From contig CM035359.1 in assembly GCA_020137815.1 (NCBI GenBank), positions 2,289,845 to 2,353,844 of the forward strand: a DNA stretch of 64,000 nt, written 5' to 3'. Source of the DNA: Hormiphora californensis. Its lineage: Eukaryota; Ctenophora; Tentaculata; Cydippida; Pleurobrachiidae. Both the position numbers and the translations under genes were made by a program. The notes beneath the pieces were generated by a model, which was not told the origin of the DNA, ran no database searches, and was given only the letters and a program-made list of their open reading frames with translations. Shown here piece by piece: positions 46,301 through 57,795 of the stretch (positions are counted from its first letter, which is position 1; each line of letters starts with the position of its first letter).

Positions 46301-49300
46301 AAAATAGCTGTCTTTTTATGAAAAATTGGAAGCCGTAATTGACACGGACAGGGGTGTCAATTCTTCTTCTTTTTGATCTTTTCGTTTTCAAACTGTCAAA
46401 GAAAATGTCACGTGGCACATGAAAAAGATTCATGTCAATTGTGACATGTGCCAATTTATAGAATGAATGAACTGGCGGGGTCTCTTGACACCATCGATCG
46501 ATGCCAAAAATATTCAGAACACTGAATGCAAAAGCATCGTCAAAGCTATAAAATCATGAGAGAATTTCTCATGACTGAGAAGGATCGGAGCGGCATAGTC
46601 AATGAAGAAGTTTAATTTTCTCCTTGTCGAAACAACACTTCCTTAAATTTCTCTCAGGACCATTCATTCCAACACTATGTAAGATGTGAGGTCACTTCAG
46701 GACTTCTGCACCGGTTTAAGCAAGGCAATAGTATTTCCGGTGCTTGTTGTCAACACTATAATAGAGAGAGATGGTATGTTGGAATGTTGGCAGGATGCCA
46801 AGCTTTTCTTTTGGTATGTTGCCAGGAATCTTAGCAATGCCGGATATTTCATTGTGCTTTACTAATCACTCATTATTCTTGGTCTAGGCATGTGGTAAAA
46901 GCTCGAGAACGCTTGCCATGCTACGCAGTCTGTCCATTCGGCCCTTTAAGCGCCTCGGGCTCGCGTAAGCTCAATGCTCATACCGGCCGAAGGCTGACAG
47001 ACGAGGAACATGTCAAGATAACGCGGGTATTCTGGGCGCTAGAAGTACATTTTCAATTTTTTTTTGGTCATCTATAATTGCTATAGGGTATATCACGATT
47101 GAGGCTGTCCCCCAAGTCGTTAAAGTTACCTCTGTAAAATCGTCCGACAGCAGTTTGGATAGTGGCAGGTTCAACGGAAACAGTGGCTCCTGTTGTTGGG
47201 TAGGATTTGTCGTCCGTCGTTAACATACCCCCACTTCCTCTTCTTCCTGTAGGAGATTTATATTGGTTCCTCTAGAATATTCTCTAGAATTCAAGAATAT
47301 TCTGTCAGACATATATCGCGCTGAACACTTCTATCTCCCTCCTAATTATGTATGACTCCTAAGAGGGCGTGGGTCCCTGTCTGGCGCCGCGACCCCATCT
47401 GAGCGCACTGAGAATCAAATGGGGTATGTCGCCGCCATACAGCCGGGGCAGGGAACGGGAGCCTCATGGCTATCTGGCGCCGCGACCCCATCTGAGCGCA
47501 CTGAGACTCAAATATTTGATTCTCAGTGCAAATGGGGTATGGCGCCGCCATACAGGTGGGCCCGCTAGCAGTTTCTTACCACATTGGATGTCAGCGAAGG
47601 TTTCCCGAATACTTTCACAATTCCGTGATACATGCCGGGGGTTGTTGCACTGGCACGTCCACAGTAGGTTACCATTATTAAGAGAGTTCAAACTCTTTAC
47701 CGCTCCTTTACATTCACTGGTACAACTTGTCTGTGGGGAATGTGAAAATTGTGGATAAAAGTTTTTCTCAGTTGGTCAAGACGGCCGTGTTCGTAAATTT
47801 TCCGGATTACGGCCTCAAAATGAAAACTGTGATTGTCCTTCTAGAACGATTCGCCTTTTTCTTACCTTGTCTCTACAGGCATTCATGACATTGTTGTATC
47901 GTTCCTTGCACTCCTTGTGGTGTCTGCACTCGTCCCACTGTAACTTGCAGTCCCCCGTGTACCGAACTTGAGCCTCAGTATAGGACGGACTCTGAAGGAT
48001 GTCGAGGGTTGGTAAAAAGGGTTTTGAAATTTATGGACTTTAGTAAAATTGATGCTTCGTGTGAGTATAATACTTATACTTATAAGTTATAATGTTCTGG
48101 AATAATTCGCGTGCAAGAACCTTTTAGTAATCTTTTGATTTTATATTTAGTTTCTCTCGAGACTAAAAATAGAATCAAAAGTATATCCTTTAAATTTAGG
48201 CTTAAGAATTCATCATATGTTATGAAACTGTTCAGTGAACTGATTCACACTCCAAAACATCTTACCCCGCAAACTTATTTTCCTTGGATTAACCCAACAT
48301 GTCCCCGGCCCCACAAGCCGTTTGGCCCTCCTCCCATCTCTTATAAATAATACCTGTGTGTGATATTGTTTCGGTTCAACTTCCACAATGCATGTCTTTA
48401 TCAGGGCTGAGAATAGCATGTCGTTACGGCCAGAGTCCCGGTCTGCCCCCTCGAACTTGCAGTTCCTGCAGTGGATGGAGGAGTGTGTCTTACTCAACAA
48501 GGACCAGGATAGTTTGGATGTCAGTTTGGATGTCTGCGTGGTTTCAAGGGTTTAGAAAGATGGATAATATCGTAACTATAAGGAATCACGTTTCAGGTAC
48601 GTTATTTTGCTATCCCAAAAATGCACAGACAAACAAACACCGCGGCCTTCTCTCACTCCCGACGACAACTAACTACGCGACATGACCAGTTACCGCCGTG
48701 TGACACACTGTATCCATGCTCAACTCTGTGTGTCACCTTGTTAGATCGTTGTTAAACACTCTATTAGTCGCGGAGTTATTGTACTACTCCAGCGACATAT
48801 ATATCGAGTACACTAGCTCACCGGGCTGCGACAAATTACAACTTGTTGGTGTTGATGAAGATATTATTAGGACGACAAGGTTTATTATAAATCTCCTAAC
48901 AAGAGAGTTAAAACCCAAAGTCTGAGACTCTCGCAGTGATAAAAGTCGTAATTTCCTTTTTCCACCAGACCACCCACACATAATTCAGGGAAGTATTGAT
49001 TCCTTCCTTCTAATAGTAATCTAATAGTACCAGTTAGCACTACGCGATAAAGAATTTTGCTCATTATTATTATACGTTAGCAACCGCAACACCTAGTTTA
49101 ACACATAACTCATCGCTTGAATGAGTGATAAGTTATCCGCCGAAAATAGCTCTTACTCCACCCTCGCGGGTTATGTTATAGACTTCAAGGAACTTAGTTT
49201 TCCTTGCCTAAAGATTGCAATTGACAGGAAACAAACAAACAAACAAACAAACAAACAAACAAACAAACAAACAAACAAACAAACAAACAAACAAACAAAC

Positions 49301-49889
49301 AAACAAACAAACAAACAAACAAACAAACAAACTGTACTTACTGAAAGTGCATTCCAATATCGTTTTCAATGAGTGCTTGGTTTGCCTCAGTACACTGCGT
49401 GGTACAATGTCCCGAACCACTTCCTGTCATCCTGAAAATGTAAGGAATTCCTTGTCTGACGAAGGAATGAAGGGGTACCTCCCGTAGAAAAACAAACTTG
49501 TTAACCTTTTTATAAATTAAGCTAGGTAGAATTCAAAAATAATAAAAAAACACATGTGCACTTACTCGAAGTCTTGGCAATTGCTTCTCTGGGCTTTTAG
49601 CAGGATGGCACAGTCTTTATCTTCATTGCAGAAATTAGTTCGAATTGCCTCACAGTTCATCTGGATTGGGGGACACGTGAGTCAATAAAAAAACTAATCT
49701 TCTTAGTGATCAAGAACTCTTCTCTGAGAATGACTCTTAGCTGTTACCATAGCAACGCCCACTAAATCTATCTGGAATTCATGACGTCAATATGACGTAT
49801 AACAGACTATTGTACCTACTATTGGACCTATATGATACACGTCACAACAACGCGTTCTTGGCGTTATATAATACTGAGTCGGGGTTGGG

Positions 49890-49942
<53 letters not shown>

Positions 49943-52900
49943 TGTGAACGTGCAGACCGATTAGACCGCAGTGACATGCCAAATAACTGTGTGTACAAAC
50001 TTATTTTTACTTCAACTAGCTCCCTCAAAACACAGACAAAAGAACTGGAAGCTTGTGTACAGCTGTATATAGGGAAACCAGTATCGCGACATTTACTTGA
50101 TATAGATGTCTATTGTCTAGTACCCCTTCTCGATTTCGATTCTTGCATCCAGAATTCGATGATGCAGATGCGTCTATCTCTTTCTCGATTTCGATCCATC
50201 TGCCTCGGCCCTATATATGATTATAGAAGATTACCCCTATGAAACTCTTACCCTGGAGAGAGAAACGGTTGAGCTGCTCATGGTAATTGACTGGTCGGTA
50301 GATGCAGATATTGGGGCGGCAGTTGGTAGAAACTTGGTACTCTCATGCTCCCTGTTCAATCTCTCCTGACAATCCTCTGAAATCATAATTGGAATTAGAA
50401 ATGTAGATTAGAAGTATATAGATTAAAAGTACATATATAGATTAGAAGTATACAGATTAGAAACTAGGTGATCGGGTAGCGGTTCTCCCTGGACAGATTT
50501 TTTTCTTCAAACCCGGGCGCTGGGAGGGAGGGTCGAACAAGGCAAGGACAGATACATTTTTGCCCTAATGTCTAATTCCCTTTGACTTGGGATTGAGAAG
50601 CTTTTTCAAACATATATTGTGTGATTATAGTGGTATGTTTTGGGTCGCGTCCGTTGAAGGGATTCTAGGAATATGAGTGTAAAATGGGTAATGAGCTGAA
50701 GGTGCTGAAGGTTGTAAAGTCATAGCTAAAGATAGTTGTACACGCGGGCCGGGAGAATGAAAGATATATAATGGGAACGTGGCAGCTGTAGAGAGAGAGA
50801 TGGGGACGTGAAAGATAGAAAGATATTCGCGACAGAGAGTTATTCTCTGTCTCGCGCATCTTTCTATCTTTATCTATCTTCTGTCAGAGAATATATAGCT
50901 TGACAGATCGATATAATGCAGCTGCAGCCGTCTAAGGAAATTCGGTGATTTGTTGACAGAATTAGCTCGTGTCACAAAGTGACTTTGAAATCACACAGGG
51001 TGTTATGATATTATTGGCAGCTAGGAGGTTTCGGAATTGACACGAGCGAAACAAATCCTCGGCACGAGCCACAGCTTTTCCCGCCTTTTGAAACACGATT
51101 TTAAACATGAACTGGGTTCACAAAATAACTTCCCGACAGAGGGTATGGAGATATGGCAACACACCGATGGAGGGGATGACAGCTCTTTCAATATAAGGGC
51201 TACTGCGGGCCGACATCGATGGATAGGATATAATGTTTTCATCGCCCATGGAGAGGCAATTGTCAGACAATTTGTCTATATCGGAAAGAGGCAAGAGAAT
51301 AATATAAAGAGAGACAAATATACCAGATTATGAATATTTTGCCTTTGGGTATCATGCACATATGGGAGTGCAAGTGCGTATATGAAAAAAGAAGTGTTTG
51401 GACCAAAATATCCCTAGGATAAGAAGATCCAAGGAAATGAATTGAAATAAAATCAATCTGAGTTTCCTATACCTTCAAGGCAAGCCCTCATTAGCCGACA
51501 CTTTTGCTTCTCGCACATATCTTGACTTCCTGGGTTATCGTTAGCACAGGAACACTCAGAAAACCTGAAACAATTTATAGCTGTTAGGGCGCGATCACAC
51601 CAAGATCTTAGAAAGAATTCTTTTGAAGCACCAAACCCAATCACACCAATATGCTTCGTTTGGTTCTTGCGCGCGTATGTCTATTGCTAGTTTTTGACTC
51701 TGAGGACTATGGTGCTCCAAATGGCTCATGTTGAATTTCTGTGTTAAATTATAAAAAGCGAACTAAAAGTGAAAAAAAAGTGAAGTGAAAACAAAGTGAA
51801 GTGAAAAAAAAGTGAAGTGAAAACAAAGTGAAGTGAAAACAAAGTGAAGTGAAAAAAAAGTGAAGTGAAAAAAAAGTGAAGTGAAAAAAAAGTGAAGTGA
51901 AAAAAAAGTGAAGTGAAAAAAAGTGAAGTGAAAAATTTTTGATTTGACCTCTTGGTGAGTCACGTGCTCTAAATGGCTCAGGTGGCTCAGGTAGGATAGA
52001 CGCTTTTTATAAACCATATTGAGGCCAAACGAAAAGAGATCGAGACTTCTAGTTTTCACTAGCTGGTAGATCTACTAGATGTGTGTGCATTAGTTGGGGT
52101 GAACTTTACCATCATCTCCAGAAACGTCGTACAGAACGTCTTAAAGTTGTCATTTTTGATACACTGACCAAACTTCTTTGAGCTCAATTTACACCTTTAA
52201 AATGGATTCTAATCGAAAAATCAAGACTATATCATGGAAAGAGAATTGTCTGAAATTTCAGACACTATATTGCAAATTTTCAGAACCCGAGTTCTAAGGG
52301 TCGTAAATCGCGTCGAAAGTGTTATGACTATGTTAAAATAGATATGACGATATGGCTTTTTTCGCCATAGCGGGTCCAAATCTCAACAAATCCATCTCAA
52401 ACTTAATCAATATCTTCGAATTGATATTCCGGATGATATTACGTCATCAGCATGACGTCATAACGTCGTGGCGTCACGTTATGACGTCAAAATGACGTCA
52501 AAAATAACATATCGTCATATCTATTTTAACATAGTCATAACACTTTCGACGCGATTTACGACCCTTAGAACTCGGGTTCTGAAAATTTGCAATATAGTGT
52601 CTGAAATTTCAGACAATTCTCTTTCCATGATATAGTCTTGATTTTTCGATTAGAATCCATTTTAAAGGTGTAAATTGAGCTCAAAGAAGTTTGGTCAGTG
52701 TATCAAAAATGACAACTTTAAGACGTTCTGTAGGACGTTTCTGGAGATGATGGTAAAGTTCACCCCAACTAATGCACACACATCTAGTAGATCTACCAGC
52801 TAGTGAAAACTAGAAGTCTCGATCTCTTTTCGTTTGGCCTCAATATGGTTTATAAAAAGCGTCTATCCTACCTGAGCCACCTGAGCCATTTAGAGCACGT

Positions 52901-55561
52901 GACTCACCAAGAGGTCAAATCAAAAATTTTTCACTTCACTTTTTTTTCACTTCACTTTTTTTTTCACTTCACTTTTTTCACTTCACTTTTTTTTTCACTT
53001 CACTTTGTTTTCACTTCACTTTTTTTTCACTTCACTTTTTTTCACTTCACTTTTTTTTCACTTCACTTTTTTTTCACTTCACTTTTTTCACTTCACTTTT
53101 TTTTCACTTCACTTATTTTTCACTTCACTTTGTTTTCACTTCACTTTTTTTCCACTTCACTTATTTTTCACTTCACTTTGTTTTCACTTCACTTTTTTTC
53201 ACTTCACTTTGTTTTCACTTCACTTTTTTTTCACTTCACTTTGTTTTCACTTCACTTTTTTTTCACTTTTAGTTCGCTTTTTATAATTTAACACAGAAAT
53301 TCAACATGAGCCATTTGGAGCACCATAGAGGACAGTGAAAAGCATACAACAGCCATCCGTGCGCAAGAACCAAACGAAACATTTTGGTGTGACTGGGTTT
53401 GGTGCTTCGAAAGAATTCTTTCGAAGATCTTGGTGTGATCGCGCCCTTACCATGGTGAATGAAGAATAGAGTTGGACCATGCAGAGGTAAAACAATTCAA
53501 GAACAGTACGAAATCAAAGCATAGCTTTAACAAAACAGAGGTGGTTGATCTATATTATACCTACCATCGAATATAGGTTTACCTACCCGTTCATTGATGG
53601 AAAAGCGAGAAGGCTGGCAAAGGAGTCTTTACACTGTTTGTGACACGCCTGGCCCTAAAATCAGACAAGATTGTCATAATACGATCTGGGAGTATAGTTC
53701 TCACTACTATTATACAGACACTCAAATGAAATGGTTCTAGCCCCTAACAACTACTCAAATCAATTAAGGTTCACGCCCCTGCACAGGTGATAATATTTAA
53801 AACATACCCTAAGTAAACCGGGTTTTCAGTTTCCGGGTTTGTAGGGAATTAAATTTTTAGGGGCCTTAACCGGGTTGGGGGGGTTTTTTCAGGCGGGGGG
53901 GGGGGAAAAAAAAGGGGGAAAGATAATTTTTTTTTAAAGACTCATGGGTTTTGTAACCCTTTTTTTGGAACAAATTTTTTTACTGTAATATATATGGAAT
54001 GGCACTCGAAGAGTGGACTTGATTTAAGAATTATTTGTCCCTCTTCTTCTTTTGTGAATTTACTTACAAAAAATTGCCTGACTTAGATGTGTTTACAGAT
54101 TAGCTCGTTCACAATGACTTTGAATCACACGGTGTTATGATATTATTGGCAGCTAGGAGGTTTCGGAATTGACACGCGAAACAAATCCTCGGCACGAGCC
54201 ACAGCTTTTCCCGCCTTTTGAAACACGATTTTAAACATGAACTGGGTTCACAAAATAGCTTCCCGACAGAGCTGGCATGGAGATATTGCCAGATGGCAAC
54301 ACACCGATGAAGGGGGTGACAGCTCTTTCAATATAAGGGCTACAGGCCGACATCGATGGAATAGGATATAATGTTTTCATCGCCCATGGAGAGGCAATTG
54401 TCAGACAATTTGTCTATATCGGGAAGAGGCAGGAGAATAATATACAGAGAGACAAATATACCAGATTATGAATATTTTGCCTTTGGGTATCATGCACATA
54501 TGGGAGTGCAAAAAAAGAAGTGTTTGGAGCAAAATATCCTTAGGATAAGATCCAAGGAATTGAATTGAAATAAAATCAATCTGAGTTTCCTACCTTCAAG
54601 ACAAGCCCTCATCAGCCGACACTTTTGCTTCTCGCACATATCTTGACTTCCTGGGTTGTCGTTAGCACAGGAACACTCAGAAAACCTGAAACAATTTATA
54701 GCTGTTACCATGGTTAATAGAGATTCGGAACAATTTTGCCATGGTGAACATAGAGATGAAGAATAGAGTTGGACCATGGAGGTAAAACAATTCAAGAACA
54801 GTACGAAATCAAAGCATAGCAGAGGTGGTTCTATATTATATTATTATTAATACCTACCATCGAATAGGTTGACCTACCCGTTCATTGATGGAAAAGCGAG
54901 AAGGCTGGCAAAGGAGTCTTTACACTGTTTGTGACACGCCTGGCCCTGAAATCAGATTTTCATGGTCATAATCATACGATCTGGTAGTATAGTTCTCACT
55001 ACTATAACAGACACTCAAATCAAATGGTTCAAGCCCCTAGCAACTACTCAAATCAATTAAGGTTCACGCCCCTGGCAGGTGATTATATCAACACATACCT
55101 CTAAGTAAACGTGTTTGCAGTCTGTATAGTATGATTGGTAGAGGGCCTTACAGGTGGGATTGAGCGCACAGGAAGATATCAGAGACATGCATGTTGTACC
55201 TGTGGAACATGTGTTATAGCGAGGTATCTGGTAGGGGTGGAACACCTGGCGCGACCCCCGCACCAGGTGATATGTCACCAAGTAGGGGTGGAACACGCGT
55301 GTAGGGATGGAGCAATGTTAAACGGAGTTGGTAGGCTAGGGGGTCGGAACAAGTTGGAACAAGTTGGTAGGAGCTAGGGTGAAGAGAGTGAATGGTGGTT
55401 GACTTGGTTTACAATGCCGCGGTTCATGAGGGATTTATAGAATGTAACCGCATGTCATCGCATTACACATGGAATTTATCTTAATTATTGGTAAAATTTG
55501 ATTTAGTACCTTCGACGATGTTTGGTAGAAGTGCTGTAAGAGTCAGCAAAAACAAAATCAT
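43386..55561 (-). CDS. GDNF-receptor-like plus ZP-domain protein, 18 exons, about 648 aa
   Basis: Exons: 55510-55561, 55099-55199, 54878-54945, 54594-54685, 50252-50376, 49566-49660, 49342-49431, 48354-48465, 47866-47991, 47580-47730, 47130-47246, 45865-45945, 45210-45331, 44343-44534, 44080-44155, 43820-43968, 43526-43658 and 43386-43450. Every phase agrees and the total is 1947 nt. Residues 1-17 are a signal peptide. Three Cys-rich modules with GDNF/GAS1-domain spacing follow: exons 2-4 (SSCALNPTCKALYQSYYTDC, CHKQCKDSF, CSCANDN...MCEKQKC); exons 6-8 (MNCEAIRTNFCNEDKDC, HCTTQC, NCKFEG); exons 9-10 (DCKLQWDECRHHKEC, SCTSECKG, CQCNNPRHVSRNC). Exon 5 is a Ser/Thr linker. Exons 12-17 are the ZP domain (NYTCDERILV, KCGTVREV, VDCPAK, RSCYATPN, VYIHCEVALC). 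A 16-residue hydrophobic end suggests a membrane or GPI anchor. Likely a cell-surface, possibly polymerising, receptor-like protein; the ligand is unknown. Confidence 0.88.
45987..46139. mobile_element. pogo/Tigger-like MITE in intron 11 (153 bp)
   Basis: CAGTCTGACCCCGATTTACC at the left and GGTAAATCGGGGCCGACTG at the right, TA on both sides. The interior repeats CCGGTAAATCG. Confidence 0.85.
46140..47129. other. intron 11 remainder
   Basis: Unique sequence; the frames at 46167-46454 (-) and 46892-47077 (+) lack support. Confidence 0.4.
47381..47443. repeat. GGCGCC palindromic element in intron 10
   Basis: CTGTCTGGCGCCGCGACCCC ATCTGAGCGCACTGAGAATC AAATGGGGTATGTCGCCGCC ATACAG: the intact form used to interpret the MULE insertion at 2578. 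Confidence 0.8.
47467..47556. repeat. GGCGCC palindromic element in intron 10, with central duplication
   Basis: Starts CTATCTGGCGCCGCGACCCC and ends GGCGCCGCCATACAG. The centre carries GAGCGCACTGAGACTCAAAT plus an extra inverted ATTTGATTCTCAGTGC. It ends 24 bp from the exon 10 donor. Confidence 0.8.
49231..49332. repeat. (CAAA)n microsatellite
   Basis: About 25 pure AAAC/CAAA units, 10 bp beyond the exon 7 donor (minus strand) of the GDNFR-ZP gene. Confidence 0.98.
49893..49940. repeat. (GA)n microsatellite
   Basis: Pure GA tract in intron 5 of the GDNFR-ZP gene. Confidence 0.97.
50377..51472. other. intron 4 sequence, partly duplicated
   Basis: From about 50955 onward it matches 54095-54593 with small differences (TTAGCTCGT, ACTTTGAAATCACA, GGAGGTTTCGGAATTGACAC). 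There is a short hairpin at 50813-50875 (GAAAGATAGAAAGATA...TATCTTTCTATCTTT). Confidence 0.6.
51473..51564 (-). pseudogene. second copy of GDNFR-ZP exon 4 (probable other haplotype)
   Basis: Identical in coding sequence by eye to 54594-54685 apart from minor changes at the edges. It cannot be used together with exon 4, because exon 4 ends in phase 1 and the duplicated exon 3 begins in phase 0. Confidence 0.75.
51768..51935. repeat. AAAAAAAAGTGAAGTG array, left arm
   Basis: About ten units of 16-17 bp inside the fold-back element; the mirror array is at 52930-53272. Confidence 0.93.
52930..53272. repeat. CACTTCACTTTTTTTT array, right arm
   Basis: About 20 units, twice as many as in the left arm, so the two arms have expanded independently since the inversion. 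Confidence 0.93.
53587..53654 (-). pseudogene. second copy of GDNFR-ZP exon 3 (probable other haplotype)
   Basis: Coding bases appear identical to 54878-54945, with the same donor GTAGGT context and acceptor. Confidence 0.75.
53811..54092. other. low-accuracy sequence, degraded copy of exon 2 region
   Basis: Long homopolymers (G11, A8, T9) and a base-by-base resemblance to 55093-55215: AAGTAAACC..., AGGGCCTTA..., AAAGATA..., AGACTCATG and TGGAACA occur in the same order with indels. It looks like uncorrected long-read sequence at a join. Confidence 0.7.
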
Positions 55562-55626
55562 AGCTCTGAAAGAGTGATAGCTTGGTGTTAGAATCTTTCA
55601 GCAGAAAACAAACAAATGGGAAGATC

Positions 55627-55896
55627 GATATTCAGAGTTTTTGTTATTCTCTCTGTGGCTGAACAAATGAATCAGACGGGTATAATGACGCTACCAGTTT
55701 CGAGGATCTACCTCTTCATCGGGCTCAAATTAATTTGTTTAAAGTAGTGTTGAAAAGTTTGAAAACTTTTCAACACTACTTTAAACAAATTAATTTGAGC
55801 CCGATGAAGAGGTAGATCCTCGAAACTGGTAGCGTCATTATACCCGTCTGATTCATTTGTTCAGCCACAGAGAGAATAACAAAAACTCTGAATATC
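55627..55896. repeat. 270-bp perfect palindrome, 2-bp spacer
   Basis: Two 134-bp arms (55627-55760 and 55763-55896) are exact reverse complements as read, separated by GA. It lies 66 bp upstream of the start codon of the GDNFR-ZP gene. Confidence 0.95.
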
Positions 55897-56179
55897 AAAC
55901 ATGAGGCTAATAAACAGTTATCCGATCACCCAACTGTCTAATGGGAAGATCATATCAAACGAACAAACAAAATGTGGGAAACCACAATTTGGAACTATCT
56001 GTTTAGTAAAATCAACAAATTTAGAAGGTAGAAACTAGGATCATAGCATGAGCACTGTGAAATGTAAATAGCAAGGGAGGTATTCCGAGTATAAGATTCT
56101 AAAACATATAGAATGTGCCTAACGAACTCGACCGACGAAACAAAATAGCACCGTCGGCTTAGAACCCTAGCTGTCTTTA

Positions 56180-56181
<2 letters not shown>

Positions 56182-56277
<96 letters not shown>

Positions 56278-56303
56278 CTCTCTCTCATTCTCTCTCCCTC
56301 ACC
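56182..56303. repeat. (CT)n microsatellite
   Basis: About 95 bp of pure CT, then CATT-interrupted. Confidence 0.98.
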
Positions 56304-56409
56304 CTTACTTCTCCACCACCGTTCTAAGCCTTTCTAAACCCGCTCAGATCTCGCCCAGTACATGCGGTGCTGAAAGGTTTATTGGGTAGCTATTACAGAA
56401 ATTATCACG

Positions 56410-56612
56410 TGACCAAAGTGTAGGCAGTGAGAGTGAGGGAGAAAGGGAGGTAGTGAGAGAGATGGGGAGAGAGAGAGGGAGAGGAGAGGGAGAGAGACAT
56501 AAAGAGAGAGGGGAGAGGGATAGAGAGAGAGGGATAGAGAGAGGGATAGAGAGAGGGGAAGAGGGATAGAGAGAGGGACATAAAGAGAGAGGAAGAGAGG
56601 GATAGAGAGAAG
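56410..56612. repeat. GA-rich degenerate repeat
   Basis: Units such as GAGAGAGGGATAGAGAGAGG. The Ser/Leu/Pro-rich minus-strand frames are artefacts. Confidence 0.9.
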
Positions 56613-56734
56613 GGTGACAGGTGTGTACGTCAATGCGGGGTTCCCTAAGGCGGGCTTGAGATATCTCTGGTTGGGGTAACAAAAAGACATAGAACAAAAT
56701 TCATAGATTCCTCGTCAATAAAGGTAATTCCTAC

Positions 56735-57330
56735 AATCTTGGTCCCTTCCCCGGGGGGGGGTTTGGGAAGTTTGGCTTTCATAAAGGAAAATTAAGAATC
56801 TGAATCAACTTTTCAGACGAAATTTTTAAAAAAATTCCGTCAAAAATTTGTAAGGTATAGTTGAGGGGTTCCAACCCCCAATTCAAAAAAGGCAGTAAAC
56901 GTTTATAAGAAGTCCCCCCGTTTTTAGGCCCTTATTTGGGGGGTTTTAAAAACTAATTACAAAATACCGGATTACCTTTGGTATCTGATATAGCCTTTTT
57001 TCGGGCCCTTTTGATTGGGGCTAAAAAAATCACTAATTGTTCCTTTCGCCCTCTCCTCCTTTTTTTTATATCATTTTTTTTTTCTTCACTCCCCCCTTCC
57101 CTTCCCTCCCCCCCCTTTCTCTCTTCCCTACCTCTCTCTCTTCTCCCCTCCCCTTTCTCTCTCCCCTTTTGCCCCTCCAATTTGGGCCTGGGATAGGCTA
57201 TCGCTGAAGGAAGCTAGTAAATTCATTCCCATGCACTGAGAACCTTCTAAAACAACGTGAGAGAAAGATGAAATAGAAGAAAATTGGGATAGAAAAAATT
57301 GGAGGGCGACCCGGGCAAATTTAGGGGGGA
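56735..57330. other. low-accuracy or low-complexity block
   Basis: Homopolymer-rich text (CCCCGGGGGGGGG, TTTTTTTTT, CCCCCCCC) unlike the flanks and similar in character to 53811-54092. Probably poorly corrected sequence; any gene here could be masked. Confidence 0.55.
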
Positions 57331-57663
57331 AGGAATGTAGACTCAATCAGTTATTAGCCATGTTTTACAATTGATTGGGTGAACAATTCGATGTATTGGA
57401 ATTTAACATAAGTCTAGTTTGCACAAGACAAGCCCCATGAGAAGTCTAGAGGAAGGTTAGCTCGCAATATGGTACCACTACTCTCGTTAACACTGAATTA
57501 TTACTGGCCGAATGTAGAGCATTAATTGAAGCGTTATTCCAAACTCCGACTCAACACTTAGCACATAGTTCAGTGTAGACCTACCGACCGATAGAATCTG
57601 CTGCGGAATCTGCCGATATGGAGTTATGGGTTCTATAGAAATATCGACAGTCGATACCCATCT

Positions 57664-57795
57664 GGAATTGGTTTCAGTGACGGCTATTCCCTGAGAACTA
57701 AGGGAATAGCTGTCACTGAAACATGAGATCTCAGGTCTCGGTGAAAAATAGCGGTGGCCTGAACCTGAGGTTCAGGCACGACTGTTTTCCCCCAA
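57664..57795. repeat. fold-back element, GGGGGAAAACAGTCGTGCC family, relative of 30367-30497
   Basis: TTTCAGTGACGGCTATTCCC mirrors GGGAATAGCTGTCACTGAAA. The distal part GGTTCAGGCACGACTGTTTT plus CCCCC matches the end of 30367-30497. Confidence 0.75.

Larger units (their letters stand above)
51587..53446. mobile_element. PIF/Harbinger-like fold-back element (1860 bp)
   Basis: Ends GGGCGCGATCACACCAAGATC / GATCTTGGTGTGATCGCGCCC, flanked by TTA on both sides (51584-51586 and 53447-53449). The second copy of the locus (near 54709-54718) reads GCTGTTACCATGG with a single TTA, i.e. the empty site. The element is almost entirely two inverted arms of ~800-900 bp; the inner parts (52060-52370 against 52500-52800) are nearly identical. 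The arms include a ~16-bp array of AAAAAAAAGTGAAGTG. No coding frame. The long Phe/His-rich frames are array artefacts. Confidence 0.9.

Noticed and set aside
51763-53291. Long Phe/His/Ser-rich frames on both strands
   Set aside because: They are translations of the CACTTCACTTTTTTTT array inside the fold-back element.
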